Shown piece by piece: positions 12,131 to 24,847 of a stretch of DNA of 64,000 nt (position 1 is the stretch's first letter; every line of letters starts with the position of its first letter). The stretch is taken from NCBI GenBank assembly GCA_905116865.2, contig CAJHNH020002447.1, positions 444,698 to 508,697 on the forward strand. The letters run 5' to 3'. The stretch comes from Candidula unifasciata. Taxonomy: Eukaryota > Mollusca > Gastropoda > Stylommatophora > Geomitridae. The translations under genes and the position numbers were made by a program. Under the pieces are notes generated by a model, which was not told where the DNA came from, made no database searches, and was given only the letters and a program-made list of their open reading frames with translations.

Positions 12131-15060
12131 GCTAGCACCTGACTGACGCATGTATGCAGAAGGCTCCCGTGGTCGTCAGAGTACCTTGTCTGCTTTTTGT
12201 TTACTTGCTCAAAAGATTTCGCCTAAAGCCCAGCGATTCGGATTGGCTTCTGTGTCGGTATGTGTGTGTGGGTGTGTGGTGTGTGCGCGCGCATGTCAGT
12301 GTATGTTTATTATTACATTTAAAAACGTACAGATGAAAACATTAGCTTTACGAGAACGCAAGCATAAACAGTCGACTTAACGTTTTGGTGAAAACTTATT
12401 CATCGGTAAAAATTAAAAAGAAAATTAATATTTTAAAACTCAGATATGGAAGTTAATTGCAGGAGACGAACAGACCAATAAGAATAAATGTTTGGATCCT
12501 AGAAGCTGAGAACTTGTTCTTCCATGGATGCATACTGGAAACGTTCGATATGTAGAAAAATAACAACGACGGTTCCATGACAAGTGTCGACTGAAAGTGA
12601 TCCTGCGTTCTAACCTGTCACTAGAAGAGGCACGTTTTTCAATGTAGTGACAACAGGAAAATTAGAAGGCAAGAAAGAGACCGCTAGAGTGGATACTGTG
12701 GTAATGGTATCTGAATGACGTTGTGACTATAGACCATCACAGTTAGGCCGTGTGATGTGGACAGTAGAACTATAGAATGACGTGGACTTAAGCAGATAAT
12801 TGAATAAAGTAAGTTGTGAACAATAGCAAGGCGTGGACATCTTCTGTGACGACAATGTTTACTCGGTGTGGTGGACTCCACAGCTGAGTCTGAAGGAAAC
12901 GACAGTGGTGGTAAATAAGTGGTAGCCACCATAGACCTTGTCTCCAGGTCCATAGACGCAACTTAGGGCAGTAGAGGCAAGAGCCAATGTTCTAACCTTC
13001 AAACTCTGTACCGCAAATGCAAAGAATGTGGAATGAGAGTGGTGCGTGAATTAGACGAAAGATAGAGCGAGCGAGCGACAGACAGACAGACAGACAAGCA
13101 GGCAGGCAGGCAGACAGACAGAGACTGGAAATTAACTAAAAGCCAGATACATAGCAAAGTGCAGGTTATCTCGGTAATTAGGCTAGGAATCGTGGAGGGT
13201 GAGGGTAAACAATGAAACGTTGGTGCAGGTGAACTCCGGACATTAAAGATACGTTTAGATTGGGCTGGACATGCTCCTCTAAAGATTGACGGCGGTACCA
13301 AAACTTTAAGTGGCGTTGTCTCCTGCGTGGAAACATTGCCGATGTCTACACAATGGCTGCCTGGTCGTCCTTTAAGACTCACTGATCCAAATAAAAACCA
13401 AACTAGACTGAATGGCTCCAGCTATTACTTTACAACACTCATGGGGCACGGTGCTGGAGAAACTAGTCGTATCCAATTTATAATAGCACATAGACACTTC
13501 AACTTTACACAACCTATATGGCAAGTTCCTGTAGAAAGTTTCGATAGCACCAGAATACACCAGTATTACAGCACTAATATGGCAAGGTACTGAAGACGGT
13601 GGTTGTGTTCGAACTACAGGAGAGAGTACCGAGAGGTACATCGACGTCTCGTTGATGAGTCTGGGGCAGCTTATCAAAAGTCACGGCCAACTAGAGAAGT
13701 AAGAATCGATTAAAAAAGATCAGAATAGTAGCTTCCGGCGGTGCACAGCATCCGGCAATAGCATGCCGTCGGCACATACTTTCTATGCCCTCCATGACAG
13801 TCAAGGATGTTCTCCACGGATGTGCTCCTTGGGACGAGAAGGGATTGAGCACATCCTGGGTGAGGATTTTGGTGTAGGAGCATTGAGCGCTTTTTTTCTC
13901 TTTGGGCGAGGAAGCGGGCAGCAAATCCTTGGTGAAACTTTGGCCCATAACTCATTCAGTCCCGATCAACTCATCATGTGTATGTTGATTACTCCATACA
14001 TGAAATGTCTTTTCTAAGCTTTTTGCTCTCCTAGTAGCTGCTGTAAGCAGCTGTCATAACAAAAATGTTACTTTAACCCTTTCAGCACCTTATTGTGACT
14101 AATTTAACCCCTCTAGATTAATCAACTATTACTGTAGGTAATAAATAATTAGGAATCGACGAAGTAAGTGAAACATGCCTGGGAGTGAAAGAGTTAAAGT
14201 AGGAAGCCCATTCTGAGTGAAGTTTTGGTCGAGACAAACGGAAACAAGCTGAAGAGATGAAGCTGAGGGATAGCACAGGCAGAAAATATTATCAGGTATA
14301 TTTGTGGAGTTGATCAGATAGTTGCTCATCCCCCCCCCCCCACTCTATTTTATGGACAGCTGGCGTATGTTGTTCATGTCTGGACGATGTGATGATATAC
14401 ACTGGGAGATCGCCGCTGAGTGTGAGCAAATCTTGGTTAAGCCAGAACAACAAACATTGCTTCTAGAATGAGAGCCACGGTACAAATCATCCGATAAAAG
14501 ATTAACCTTGAAAGTGGCAGATTTTCTTTGTCCAGTGGGTGGGTCAGCTTGTATGTGTGAATGTGTTCGTGACACTGACAAGAACAGAACGTTAAACTAT
14601 CATTAACACCTATTGTAGCCTGGGATGTGGACAGAATGACGGTAAGGGGTGCAAAATAGAAAAGAAAGAAAGAACGAGAGTGAAGGTAGGGGGTGGGGGC
14701 TGATAGATTAAGGGAGAAGATTTAAAAAACTGACGTAGAGACAGATGTTCGCACCGACAGCAGACACAAGTAGAAACGGGAGAGGATGGGTTTTGTGACC
14801 GCCATTTCCGACGTTCGATGTTCTTCTAGTTGGTATATTTGAGTTTTCTTGTGTTCGTGTCCATTATGTTCAGTTGGTGTCGCTAGCACTGTGACTGGAT
14901 AGTAGAATGGAGGCATTTCATCAGCTGATCTCGATTGAGGCTTGCAGCTGTACGTCCCTCAATGCTCCAGCACAGAGGCGGATTCATACCTGAAGCAGAT
15001 AACCAGAGAAGCTGTGAGACATACTTTCCCATCTGAACATGTCTTCCCTGTATGAAATTA
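12131..15060. other. Intron sequence, nothing recognised
   Basis: About 2.9 kb with a short GACA/GGCA microsatellite at 13077-13125 and a poly-C run near 14331. Frames near 13327-14017 are open on both strands but show no domain I know. Confidence 0.5.
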
Positions 15061-15076
15061 TCAGTGTTACTAGTGT

Positions 15077-15079
<3 letters not shown>

Positions 15080-15148
<69 letters not shown>

Positions 15149-15183
15149 CTCCGTCTCTGTCTCTCTCCCTCTCTCTCCCTCGC
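15080..15183. repeat. (CT)n microsatellite
   Basis: An almost pure CT dinucleotide run to about 15144, then an interrupted CT/CCGT tail. Its complement produces arginine/glutamate-rich false ORFs on the minus strand. Confidence 0.97.
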
Positions 15184-15994
15184 TTGCAATAGTATGTTAA
15201 ACTTGTGTACGCGAGTTGTCTGCCCTCTCGGATCTGTGTGTAGCTTTGTTCTCTCGCCATGTTTGCCAGCGATCTGAAGGGACAGTAGCTTGTCGTGAAT
15301 GTCTTGTGTTACTGTTGACAGCAACTGCCTGAAGCTCAGCTTACATGTGGATGAGTCAGACTGTACCCCTAACACCTGTAGCAGGGCCAAACCACACGAC
15401 CTCCAACATCCAGTGACACACATTCACCTGACCGCTGTCTGCCAAATCAGTGTCCACTCCAGCTTATTGACCTGCTCATATTTTACCGTTTCATTATTTG
15501 CTCAAGTTTGCAATCTACCTGCTCAAAACGAGTTTTGGCTAATTTCATTTATTTTTCTTTCGTTTCTCGAAAATTCTACGACCAAATAGAGCAGCCGAAT
15601 ATGTTGTGAACAAGTAAGACTTCCTTGTTTGTGTATATTTTTTTTTTCTCACTGGGTCAGTGGTTTGTCAGTCAGTTTTGAATTTAGTCGTTTGGTCAAT
15701 GTATTCTCTCTATGCACCTCTGCCCCTGCAGCACTAAGCCAGGCCTCTGTCACGCTTTAGTACCACGCTTGTCCATCGCCATGTCTCTCACGCTTGCTAG
15801 GCGACCTCCTTCAAGTAGCTGACACCAGTCTAGCACAGCTGACCTCAGTGCAGCACAGCTGACCCCAGTGCAGCACAGCTGACCCCCTGTACACTGACCA
15901 CAACCACTTGTGTGACATCACAAACTTGACCACCAGTTCAACTAGCCTGCTCTGCCTGATAGCATGTTTACAGCTGACACCAGGACCGAGGCAA

Positions 15995-16470
15995 TTACCA
16001 CACCACATTCAGTCAACACCACACATTCGGCCGGCAACACATTCAGTCAACACTACATTCAGTCAACACTACACATTCGGCCGGCTACCCATTCAGTCAA
16101 CACCATACATTCGGTCAACAAATATTCTATCAACACCATACATTCGGTCAGCAACACCTTCTAGTCAACACCACACATTCGGTCACAAAAACATTCAGTC
16201 AACACCACAACACATTTGGTCAGCAACACATTCAGCCAACATCACATATTCGGTCACAAAAACATTCAGTCAATACCACACATTCGGACAACAACACATT
16301 TAGTCAACATGACACTATAGATTCAATCAATAACACACACTGAGACAACACAACACCTTCAGTCACCAACACCTTCAGTCACCAACACCTTCAGTCACCA
16401 ACACCTTCAGTCACCAACACCTTCAGTCACCAACACCTTCAGTCACCAACACCTTCAGTTAACAGCACAT
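15995..16470. repeat. Minisatellite of CATTCAGTCAACAC type, first half
   Basis: Units of 16-20 bp vary around ACATTCAGTCAACACCACAC. Around 16360-16455 there is a homogeneous block of seven 16-bp units (TTCAGTCACCAACACC). The same array resumes at 16890, so the element at 16471-16881 probably inserted into it. Confidence 0.9.
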
Positions 16471-16881
16471 CCAATCTCGTTCGGCTGCGTGATTTGGTAT
16501 TCGTTCCCAAGGCTGTCCTATGTTTTAGGAGTGTCAGATGTTGCTTGTTTTGAATATTTTAAGCACATCCAGCACCAACGACAGCACCGCCATAAAAAAC
16601 AATGACTCGTGAGCCTTTGGTGCTTCTTCCTTGTATATAGGCGCCTGCGGTGCCTGAGCTACTCACAGAAATACCACATACAAAGAACGAAAGTCATTCA
16701 TATAAAGAAGAAAAAAGCAGTTGCGACAAGAAAGTTGCGCAGTTTTGTCTGGGATACAGTGTGTCGACCGCGGCGAACAAAAACAAGCTAGTTTTCGCAA
16801 CGATGTGTATAGACATCTCATAACACCCCTAGAACATAGGACAGCCCGTGGGAACGGCCACGAAATCCGAAACGAGATAGG
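16471..16881. mobile_element. MITE-like element with about 60-bp terminal inverted repeats
   Basis: The left end (16471-16534) and the reverse complement of the right end (16822-16881) share TCTCGTT.CGG, CGTTCCCA, then GGCTGTCCTATGTT and AGG(A/G)GTGT in the same order. The interior of about 290 bases has no transposase frame. It sits inside a tandem array that continues on both sides. No clear target duplication was found, so the superfamily is open. Confidence 0.7.
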
Positions 16882-16889
16882 GTGATTTT

Positions 16890-17215
16890 CGTGAATAATA
16901 CCAAGTCAACAACACACACTGAGCCAACACAACAGATTTAGTCAATAACACATTCAGTCAACAATACACTCAGTCAACACCACACATTCAGTCAATATAA
17001 CATAACAATTTGAGGCCACATGAAATCACATATCATTTTAGTATGATACCACCATACATTGAGTCCACACTACCCATTCAGTCTACACCACACATTCCGT
17101 CAACACTATATATTCAGTCAACATGGCGCAACACATTCAGTCAATACCACACATTCAGTGACACATTACATCACATTCAACAAGATACAACATTTAGTCA
17201 CCACCACTCAGCATG
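16890..17215. repeat. Minisatellite of CATTCAGTCAACAC type, second half
   Basis: Continuation of the 15995-16470 array with more diverged units such as CACATTCAGTCAATA. Confidence 0.85.
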
Positions 17216-18358
17216 TATGATGTTGCATCCACACATTCACCTGAGAACAGCACTACTATCAAACCGGAATCTAACACTATCACTGCTATATGCGTGAAGC
17301 ACCTGGTCACATACCAGCCGGTATAACGCGGAAAACACAAGAAGGTCGCACGCTGATAGCTGAGTGCCCAACAATGACCACATTTGTCATAGCTCAACTT
17401 CTGTCCTGGCCAAACACGTTAAAATTTCATACATTTATCTCATATAGATGTGGCTAGATGTTGTCAATGTTCACTGATGTTGTTTTGCTACATGGGATGT
17501 GCTAGTTAATTATTGTTGAGTTGTGCTGAACAGCTTTGCATGACTGGAAGCCAGCTCGTTTGCCTTGCACTCCGGTAGCTGCGTCTGCCGGTACCCGCTC
17601 CCGTTCCTTGTGATTGCATGTTTAGCTATATTTTATTGTCTCATCACTTCTACAGTCTGCACCGTGTGCTGTCATGCAGAGGCGTGGCAAGGTCGGCTGG
17701 TACCCAGTGCGGAATATCTCCTGTCACCACTACACCCTACATACCTACATATACAACACATACACACATAAACACATATTTACCATACAGGCAAATCCAT
17801 AAGCAATGGCCCACGGGACACCCAGCACCCCCTGCCTTCCTACGCAGCTGGTTGCCTGTTCAAGTCGGGCATTTGCATGTTTATGACCTCATTGTTTTAT
17901 CACTTCTTCAAGATGCATGCGGGGATTTCACATGTATTGCGAAAGGTGCCGGTATCTGGGAGCTGAGACATTTTGAACTCCCACTCTCCCAATATTTTTC
18001 AGGTGGCTAACCTCACCCCCACATCCGCCACCCCTTCCCCCCCCCCTTTTCTCCCACCCCAGACAATTTGCTAGGAAATAAGAACCCAAAAATGTGTATT
18101 GTTATTATTACTGCTTTGTGCTTAAACTAAGATCAATCCATCTGAGCGCCTCCCCCGGCTTTAGAAAGGCGCTGATTAAAGTAATAATTTCTGTGTGGTG
18201 GCTCCAGTGTGTGTCATTTAACTGTGCATTCCGTCTGCAACATGAAAACTACTAACTGACTACATGTATATGAATCTCTGAATGATCTGTGACGATGGAA
18301 AACTTGTTGCACGCATAGATAGCTCCCTGAGATCTGCGTGGCAAGGACAAGCAGCTTG
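17216..18358. other. Intron with fragments of dispersed repeats
   Basis: Segments near 17600-17680 and 17870-17960 resemble each other (TTGCATGTTTA followed by TTATCACTTCT). 17936-17990 resembles the complement of 22085-22150 (TGGGAGCT motif). 18130-18190 has the GGCTTTAGAAAGGCGC then AATAAT form seen at the 3' ends of many SINEs. None is complete. Confidence 0.45.
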
Positions 18359-19085
18359 TTCTTCTTCTTCGAGTCCAGGATGTGTGGCGTTGGTAGTCAT
18401 GTCAATCCACAACCTTCTGTCTCGTGTACTTTTAGTCAACTCTGACACAGATGATCTTCTTTGTCATGATGTCAAACTGTCCAGCATCTGTTCTCTCGGT
18501 CTCCCTCTGCCTCTCCTCCCCTCCAACTTTCTTATTGTCACGATGTACTCCAATTTTCTCCTTCTCATCACAGGACCAAAGAATGTAGATTGTAATTTTC
18601 TAATGTGTACAGTCAGTTCTCTTCGCGAGTCAGTTTCTTTCAAGACATATTTATTACTCTTTTTATCTGCCCAAAGTATTCTCATCATTCTTCTATAAAA
18701 CCACAGTTTTGCAGCTTCCAAATAGGTTTTCACAAATTTACTGTCCATGTATATCAATATAGGATTTAAAAAGCTTTTAAAATTCTTTTTCTCGTCCCAA
18801 TTGACAAAGAAAGATTGCAAACAATATTTGTCCTTTTGTAAAATGCTGACATTGTTTGAGCTATTCGACATTTAACTTTCCTAATACATCTTCTACCTGA
18901 TGTTATCAGGATACCCAAGTACTTAAACATATTCACTTGCTTAAGTTTTCTCCCATTTACTTTGATGTTGCATTCTGGAGGGTCAGTTTTCTTTGTAATT
19001 ACCACTGCTTCTGTTTTTCTGCTGTTCAAACTAAGACCCTTGTTTTCACTTTCCGTTAATTGGTTGTCAAGTTGGAATTTTTCAA
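18359..19085 (-). pseudogene. LINE reverse transcriptase C-terminal fragment
   Basis: On the minus strand the frames read GLSLNSRKTEAVVITKK, VNMFKYLGILITS, YRRMMRILWADKK, then GRRGRGRPREQMLDSL and RDRRLWIDMTTNATH. This order is the post-catalytic palm, thumb and C-terminus of an RTE-like LINE protein. The catalytic FADD block and everything upstream are missing (5' truncation). At least two frame changes break it. It ends in a (GAA)n tail (minus strand; 18359-18371). It is a dead insertion in the first long intron. Confidence 0.85.
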
Positions 19086-19186
19086 AACAATAAACAAGGC
19101 GTTAGCCAGAAATGTATACTATTCATTACCCGATTTATCCGATTTGTACAGCGAAATAAGGAATTTCTTACTGAAACTAAAATTCA

Positions 19187-19290
19187 TTTATAGAAGAGTA
19201 AGAATGCCAATGTCATCTTTGAAGAAATTTCTCCTAAACATAAAATTGATGAGGATAATCAGCTATTATACTAAAGCCATAAGAAATCCA
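19187..19290. repeat. Dispersed repeat, copy 2 (related to 9765-9870)
   Basis: TATAGAAGAGTAAGAATGCC followed by ATGTCATCTTTGAAGAA aligns with the copy at 9765-9870. It shares no recognisable coding content. Confidence 0.6.
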
Positions 19291-19566
19291 TCATGGCGTG
19301 GTTTTCACTGACAGGCGTTGGCTGGAGTGAGGCGAAGGAGGCTGGCACTTTTCCGTCTTTCCAGACGACAGTGTTATACTGTGTTACAGGGAAGTGTGTG
19401 AGTCACAACACATGTTGACGGCGAGTATGACTATCAAGACCCGTTCACGCTGAAGTCTTCCACAATATTTGCACCACATTTTAGGACTGACCCTACTGTC
19501 TTTCTAATTCCCCGTGTATGCAACAGTGCGCCCTTTATGTCCCGCTTGCACTATTTTTTTTTTTTT

Positions 19567-20000
19567 TAATCAGAGTAAAGGCCGACCTTCACATCTGCCA
19601 CTTATCTGTAATTTACCATAGAGGATATCCATAGATAGCCCAACGCGGCGAGGGAGGAAGGCTCCAGTTATTATTTTTGTTTTTTCAACTGATGGTAATC
19701 TTAGTTTTAGTTTCATAACAGACTGGTCATCCCATAGTTGCTCTGCCCCCGTGCCAACAACAACAAAACATAAAATGTCTCTTGTGGACAAATTGACACA
19801 GATGGCAGTTTCAGCAAATCCATTAGCATACACATGCATTAAAAGCATAAGACAGCCATTAAAAGGGCTAACACAAACAGTCCGACATTAGAAATGCAAC
19901 GCATCATCATCGGAAGTACTAAAGCAGTTACTAACACACCATTAGTTGCACATGCTATCAATTTTAATCACATGAGGCATCAGCAATTTTGTGTCAATTA
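19567..20000 (-). repeat. Dispersed repeat family X, copy 1
   Basis: The segment matches 43683-44000 and partly 57945-58095 over blocks including TTAGCATACAC.TGCATTAAA, GCTAACACAAACAGTCC and ACATTAGAAATGCA. A minus-strand frame of 92 codons is open here but is broken in the other copies. Type unknown; it could be a SINE-like or non-autonomous element. Confidence 0.75.
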
Positions 20001-20039
20001 TGTTATCCGTAAAATTATTTGCCCTTAAAAAGTGTAAAT

Positions 20040-20100
20040 GGTGGGGGTTACTCAGACCCGAGACCGCCCCTCCCCTTCCCCCCCCCCCCCCCCCCCCCCC
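20040..20100. repeat. Poly-C tract
   Basis: About thirty cytosines are preceded by CCCCTTCCCC, giving a false proline-rich frame. Confidence 0.95.
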
Positions 20101-20447
20101 ACTTCATTAGTTGCCTACAAAATATGTAAGGTTGTGACGAGGGCGTTGTTTCAAAGTTTCCCACTTTTGTCTTACCTAATCGACCGGAAAGGGTCAGGGA
20201 TCTTAAGAGGTCTGAGCCTCCATTTGAGCGACCTTTGTCCTTAAATTTTACCTAGCAAATGTGTAAAGTTGAGGGGGTTATTGCTCCCAATATTAACTTC
20301 GTGGCTGAGCGCCTGCATGTGTGTGACTTTGTTCTCAGGTTTCCATTCTAGCTACATCTATATTACCGGACCATGTTTTGTCAGGTTGCCACACACATCT
20401 GATCTCCAAGCTTGCATGATTTGTGTATCCATGTGGCTACATTTGCT

Positions 20448-20900
20448 AGCATGTATGATGTCGCATCCATGAACTTTCAGATGCTAGCATGTATGATGTC
20501 GCATCCATGAACTTTCAGATGCTAGCATGTATGATGTCACATCCATGAACTTTCAGATGCTAGCATGTATGATGTCACATCCATGAACTTTCAGATGCTA
20601 GCATGTATGATGTCACATCCATGAACTTTCAGATGCTAGCATGTATGATGTCGCATCCATGAACTTTCAGATGCTAGCATGTATGATGTCACATCCATGA
20701 ACTTTCAGATGCTAGCATGTATGATGTCACATCCATGAACTTTCAGATGCTAGCATGTATGATGTTGTATCCATGAACCTAAAAATGCTAGTATGGATGA
20801 TGATGTATCTACAAACCTGCATATGCTAGCACGGATGATGCTGTATACACGAATCTACAGTATCCTAGTATCCTAGTATGGCTGATGATGTATCCACACA
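20448..20900. repeat. 38-bp minisatellite
   Basis: Eight nearly perfect units built from GCTAGCATGTATGATGTC and CATCCATGAACTTTCAGAT, then three or four decayed units to about 20900. Sites alternate between GTCGCATC and GTCACATC. Confidence 0.93.
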
Positions 20901-20919
20901 CCTGCAGATGCTAGCATTG

Positions 20920-21700
20920 GTGTAAAATTGTTCACACACACTTAGGTATAAAACTGTTTACACACACTTGGGTATAAAACGGTTTACACACACTTGGGTA
21001 TAAAACGGTTTACACACACATGGGTTTAAAACGGTTTACACACACATGGGTATAAAACTGTTTAGACACACTTGGGTATAAAATGGTTTACACACACTTG
21101 GATATAAAATGGTTTACACACACATGGGTTTTTTTTTTTTTTTTTTTACGTATCCAGAAACCCTGAGTTGTAAACCCTTTGGCTCGGTACTATGGATATC
21201 GCAACCCTTCGGCCTTGATTCCATTATAGGTACCGTTTAATCTGGGAAAAATGTGGCTTTTCTGCCCACCCCCGGGAGTGAACCCGGACCACAAGGAGTT
21301 CGTCACCCGGCCGCCGCGAAAGTCAGGTTTAACCAACTTCGCTAGAGAGCCGGGCACACACACATGGGTATAAAACGGTTTACACACACATGGGTATAAA
21401 ACGGTTTACACACACTTGGGTATAAAACTGTTTAGACACACATGAGTATAAAACGGTTTACACACGCATGGGTATAAAACGGTTTACACACACTTGGGTA
21501 TAAAACTGTTTAGACACACGTGGGTATAAAATGGTTTACACAAACTTGGATATAAAATAGTTTACACACACTTAGGTATAAAAGGGTTTACACACACTTG
21601 GGTATAAAACGGTTTACACAAACACTTGGATATTAAACAGTTTACACGCAGACTTTGGGTATAAAACAGTATACACACACACACACACACACAAACTCAG
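20920..21700. repeat. 26-bp minisatellite, interrupted by a SINE
   Basis: Units of 26 bp with core TATAAAACGGTTTACACACA and CTTGGG or ATGGG. The array stops at 21128, resumes at 21358 and ends in a short CA run near 21675. Confidence 0.93.
21129..21357 (-). mobile_element. tRNA-derived SINE with intact A and B boxes
   Basis: Read on the minus strand, the element starts GCCCGGCTCTCTAGCGAAGT. TAGCGAAGTTGG fits the polymerase III A-box consensus, and GGGTTCACTCCC, about 60 bases later, fits the B box. A GC-rich body follows, and the element ends in an A-run (T-run 21129-21147 on the plus strand). Both flanks carry ACACACATGGGT, compatible with a target duplication, though the host array itself contains this sequence. 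It is a clean insertion into the 26-bp array and so younger than it. Confidence 0.85.
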
Positions 21701-22140
21701 GCATTAAATGGCGGTATAAAATGTTTTTACACACCAAGATATAAATTGTAGACGAGCTGCCATAGAGAAAACATTGGTTGAGAGGAGGGGGTCCCCTCAG
21801 CTAGCTCGGAAAAGGGTTTAAGCCCTGTTTAACTGCAAAATAATAGTAATAATAATAAACCTTAACTACGATTATTATTATTATTATTATTATTACACAT
21901 AAGGCTTATGTGCCCCTGCCCCTAGAAAAGTATTGGCAAAGTGGGAGCAATAATAATTATTGTTATTATTTTGCGCTGAATGGAAAATACAAATATATAT
22001 ATTTGAAATAATATTTAGTGTAATTAGTGCTTTAAAAAGTACCTGTATATGTTATCTCGGTTTTGGGGCATTGCTCTTAACATATTTTTTGAGTGGGGAA
22101 GGGGGGGGGGGGGCTCACAGTGCCTGAGCTCCCAGGTTTT
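21701..22140. other. Intron with ATT microsatellite and repeat fragments
   Basis: An ATT trinucleotide run occurs at 21870-21895, a poly-G run at 22099-22112, and the inverted relative of 17936-17990 at 22085-22150. Confidence 0.55.
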
Positions 22141-22149
22141 GGCACCTAT

Positions 22150-22380
22150 GTATCTTAGTATAACATGGTGACACATAAGTATAATATGGTTTATGTACCC
22201 CTCTGGGAATAAAAGAGTTTTCTCTTGGGTATAACACGGTCTATATCTGGAAAATAACACAGTTTACACCTGTCTATAACAGGATTTACACCTGGAAATA
22301 ACACAGTTTACACCTGGATATAACATAGTTTATGTACTTTGGTAATAAAACAATGTACACTCAGGTAAAAGTGAGATAGG
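22150..22380. repeat. Diverged minisatellite, ATAACACAGTTTACACCTGG type
   Basis: Short units of about 20-30 bp, related in motif to the 26-bp array upstream (TTTACAC and TATAA), so possibly its decayed extension. Confidence 0.65.
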
Positions 22381-23400
22381 GATGCACCAGGTTCTTGATA
22401 GTTTGAGAACACTCGTAATAGAATAGACAATGAATTAGATGGTTGTAGATGTGCAACATGACGATAGGGACAGACATTTGTAGATACAAAATATTCTGTA
22501 TGCGTGAAGAAGACATGATTCCGGTCTGTGATATGTAAATATTTCCACTACAGTATTACGCCCAGGATCTTTCTAACTTCTTCTTTTACTACTGTGAGTA
22601 TCAAGTAGTGGGATTAAGGTTAGACCTTGACCGATTTCTGCTGTCCAGAAAAGCTGACAAGAACCCTGAGATCTCTCATCAGGTTCTCGTGGTTCTCTGT
22701 GAACAGTGCCCAGTAACGGAAACACCAAACTGTCCTGTCTTTCTGACAGTGGTCACTTGATGTTCACATAACATATGTTTACATAAGATTCACATAAATA
22801 TATGATCAGCAGGGATCATCAAAATCTCCCCTTTTCATTACCCCCACCACAAACACAAAGAAACACCATACAAATGGCTTATATACATAAGTACTGTAAT
22901 ATGCAGATTTCATCTATACTTACGAGAAAATGTTTTAGATAAAGAAGTTAGATACCGTCTACACCCACAAACCTGAGTGATATCTATATGCACACATACA
23001 GCACACCCACAAACCTGAGTGATATCCACACTCATAGATATACAAACTTGTGATAGATAGACATATTGACAGATCATTTACACACTGGAAACTAGCCACA
23101 TAGACCTGCATCATAAAGAAACTCAAAACCTTAAATGGAAGCCGTACCTACATGAACATGGATTACACACACATAAACGTGCATTACACCTAAATAAAAA
23201 TGGATTACACTCACAAAAACATAGATCACGTATACAAAAGCATGGATTACACATACAGAAACATGGATTACATGTAAGAAAACATGGATTACACCCACAG
23301 AAGCATACATTTCCTTGCACAGACACACAATAAACGTACATCAAATTGACACAGATACACTGTGACACCCAGATAAAAAATATCCGTGTCCAATTATGTA
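22381..23400. other. Intron with weak local repeats
   Basis: Units of about 24 bp with ACATGGATTACAC occur at 23150-23300. Nothing else is recognisable. Confidence 0.5.
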
Positions 23401-24590
23401 TGTAACGTGTAAGCCAATAATGCACTGAGTCTTCAATCTGTGGGCCAATAACTCACTGGGTACTTCAACCTGTTGGCCAATAACTCACCGAGTGCTTTAA
23501 CGCGTAGGCCAATAACTCACTGAGTACCTAATCTTGTAGGCCATTCAACTCACTGAGTACTTCAGTTTGTAAACCAATAACTCACTGAGTACTTCAGCTT
23601 GTAGGCCAATAACTCACAGAGCACTTCAACCTGTAGACCAAAAACTCACTGAGTACATCAACTTGTAGGCCAATAACTCACTGAGTACTTAAACTTGTAG
23701 GTAACTAATTCACTGAGTACTTTGGCTTGTGGTCCAATAGCTCACTGAGTATTTTAACTTGTAGGCCAACAACTCACTGAGTACTTCAACTTGTAAGCCA
23801 ATAACTTACTGAGTACTTCAACATGTAAGCCAATAACTCACTGAGTACTTCAGCTTGTAGGTCAAAAACTCACTGAGTACTTTGACCTGTGGTCCAATAG
23901 CTCACTGAGTACTTTAACTTGTAGGTCAATAACTCACTAAGTACTTTAACTTGTAGGTAAATAACTCACTGAGTGTTTCAACTAGTAGGCCTATAACTTA
24001 TTGAGTACTTCAACTTGTAGGCCAGTGACTCACTTAGTATATTGACCTGTGTGCGAATAGCTCACAGAGTACTTCAACTTGTACACAGATAACTCACTGA
24101 GTACTTCAACTTGTAGGTCAAAAACTCACTGAATACTTTGACCTGTGGTTCAAAAGCTCACTGAGTGCTCCAACTTGTAGGTCAATAATAACTCACTGAG
24201 TACTTCAACTTGTGAGCCAATAACTCACTGAATACTTTAACTTGTAGGTCAATAACTCACTATTTAAACTTGTAGGCCAATAGCTCGCTGAGTACTTCAA
24301 CTTGTAGGCCAATGACTCACTGAGTATATTGACCTGTGTGCAAATAGTTCACTGAGAACTTTAACTTTTAGGCCAATAACTCACTGATTGTTGACCATTA
24401 ATGTACTGAGTTCTTTTACTTATAGACCAGTAACTCACCTAGTACTTCAACTTATAGGTCAGTAACTCACTGATTGTGGACCATTATGTATTGAGTAACT
24501 CTACTTGTAGACCAATAACAAACTGAGTACTTCAGCTTGTAGACTAATAACTCACCGAGTGCTTCAACTTGCAGGCAAGCTGCCTTATTA
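23400..24590. repeat. 32-bp minisatellite
   Basis: About 36 units built from AACTCACTGAGTACTTCAAC and TTGTAGGCCAAT, with moderate divergence and a few longer or shorter units. Each unit contains CTTGTAG/G, which resembles a weak splice acceptor. The array ends about 250 bases before exon 24848. Confidence 0.95.
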
Positions 24591-24847
24591 ATTAGTGTTG
24601 TTTTTCACCGTTGTGAAATTTGTTTGCTGCTATGTCTGTTAGTGTAGGTCCCTCTAAATGAACTAGCTTATAGCCACAGTACTCCTCATCTTATGTGTTT
24701 CTGTGTGTTTTGACACTTAGACTAACAGTCAACACTAATCAGGGGATACCAGTTAAGGTTAGAACACATGTAAATGCTACGTAGTTTCTGAGAACATGTC
24801 TGTGTAGTTGACACTGAGTGACATGACTACTTGTTGTCTTCTTTCAG

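Noticed and set aside
20448..21700. CRISPR-like regularity of repeats
   Set aside because: Units are head to tail with no unique spacers, and the DNA is clearly eukaryotic.
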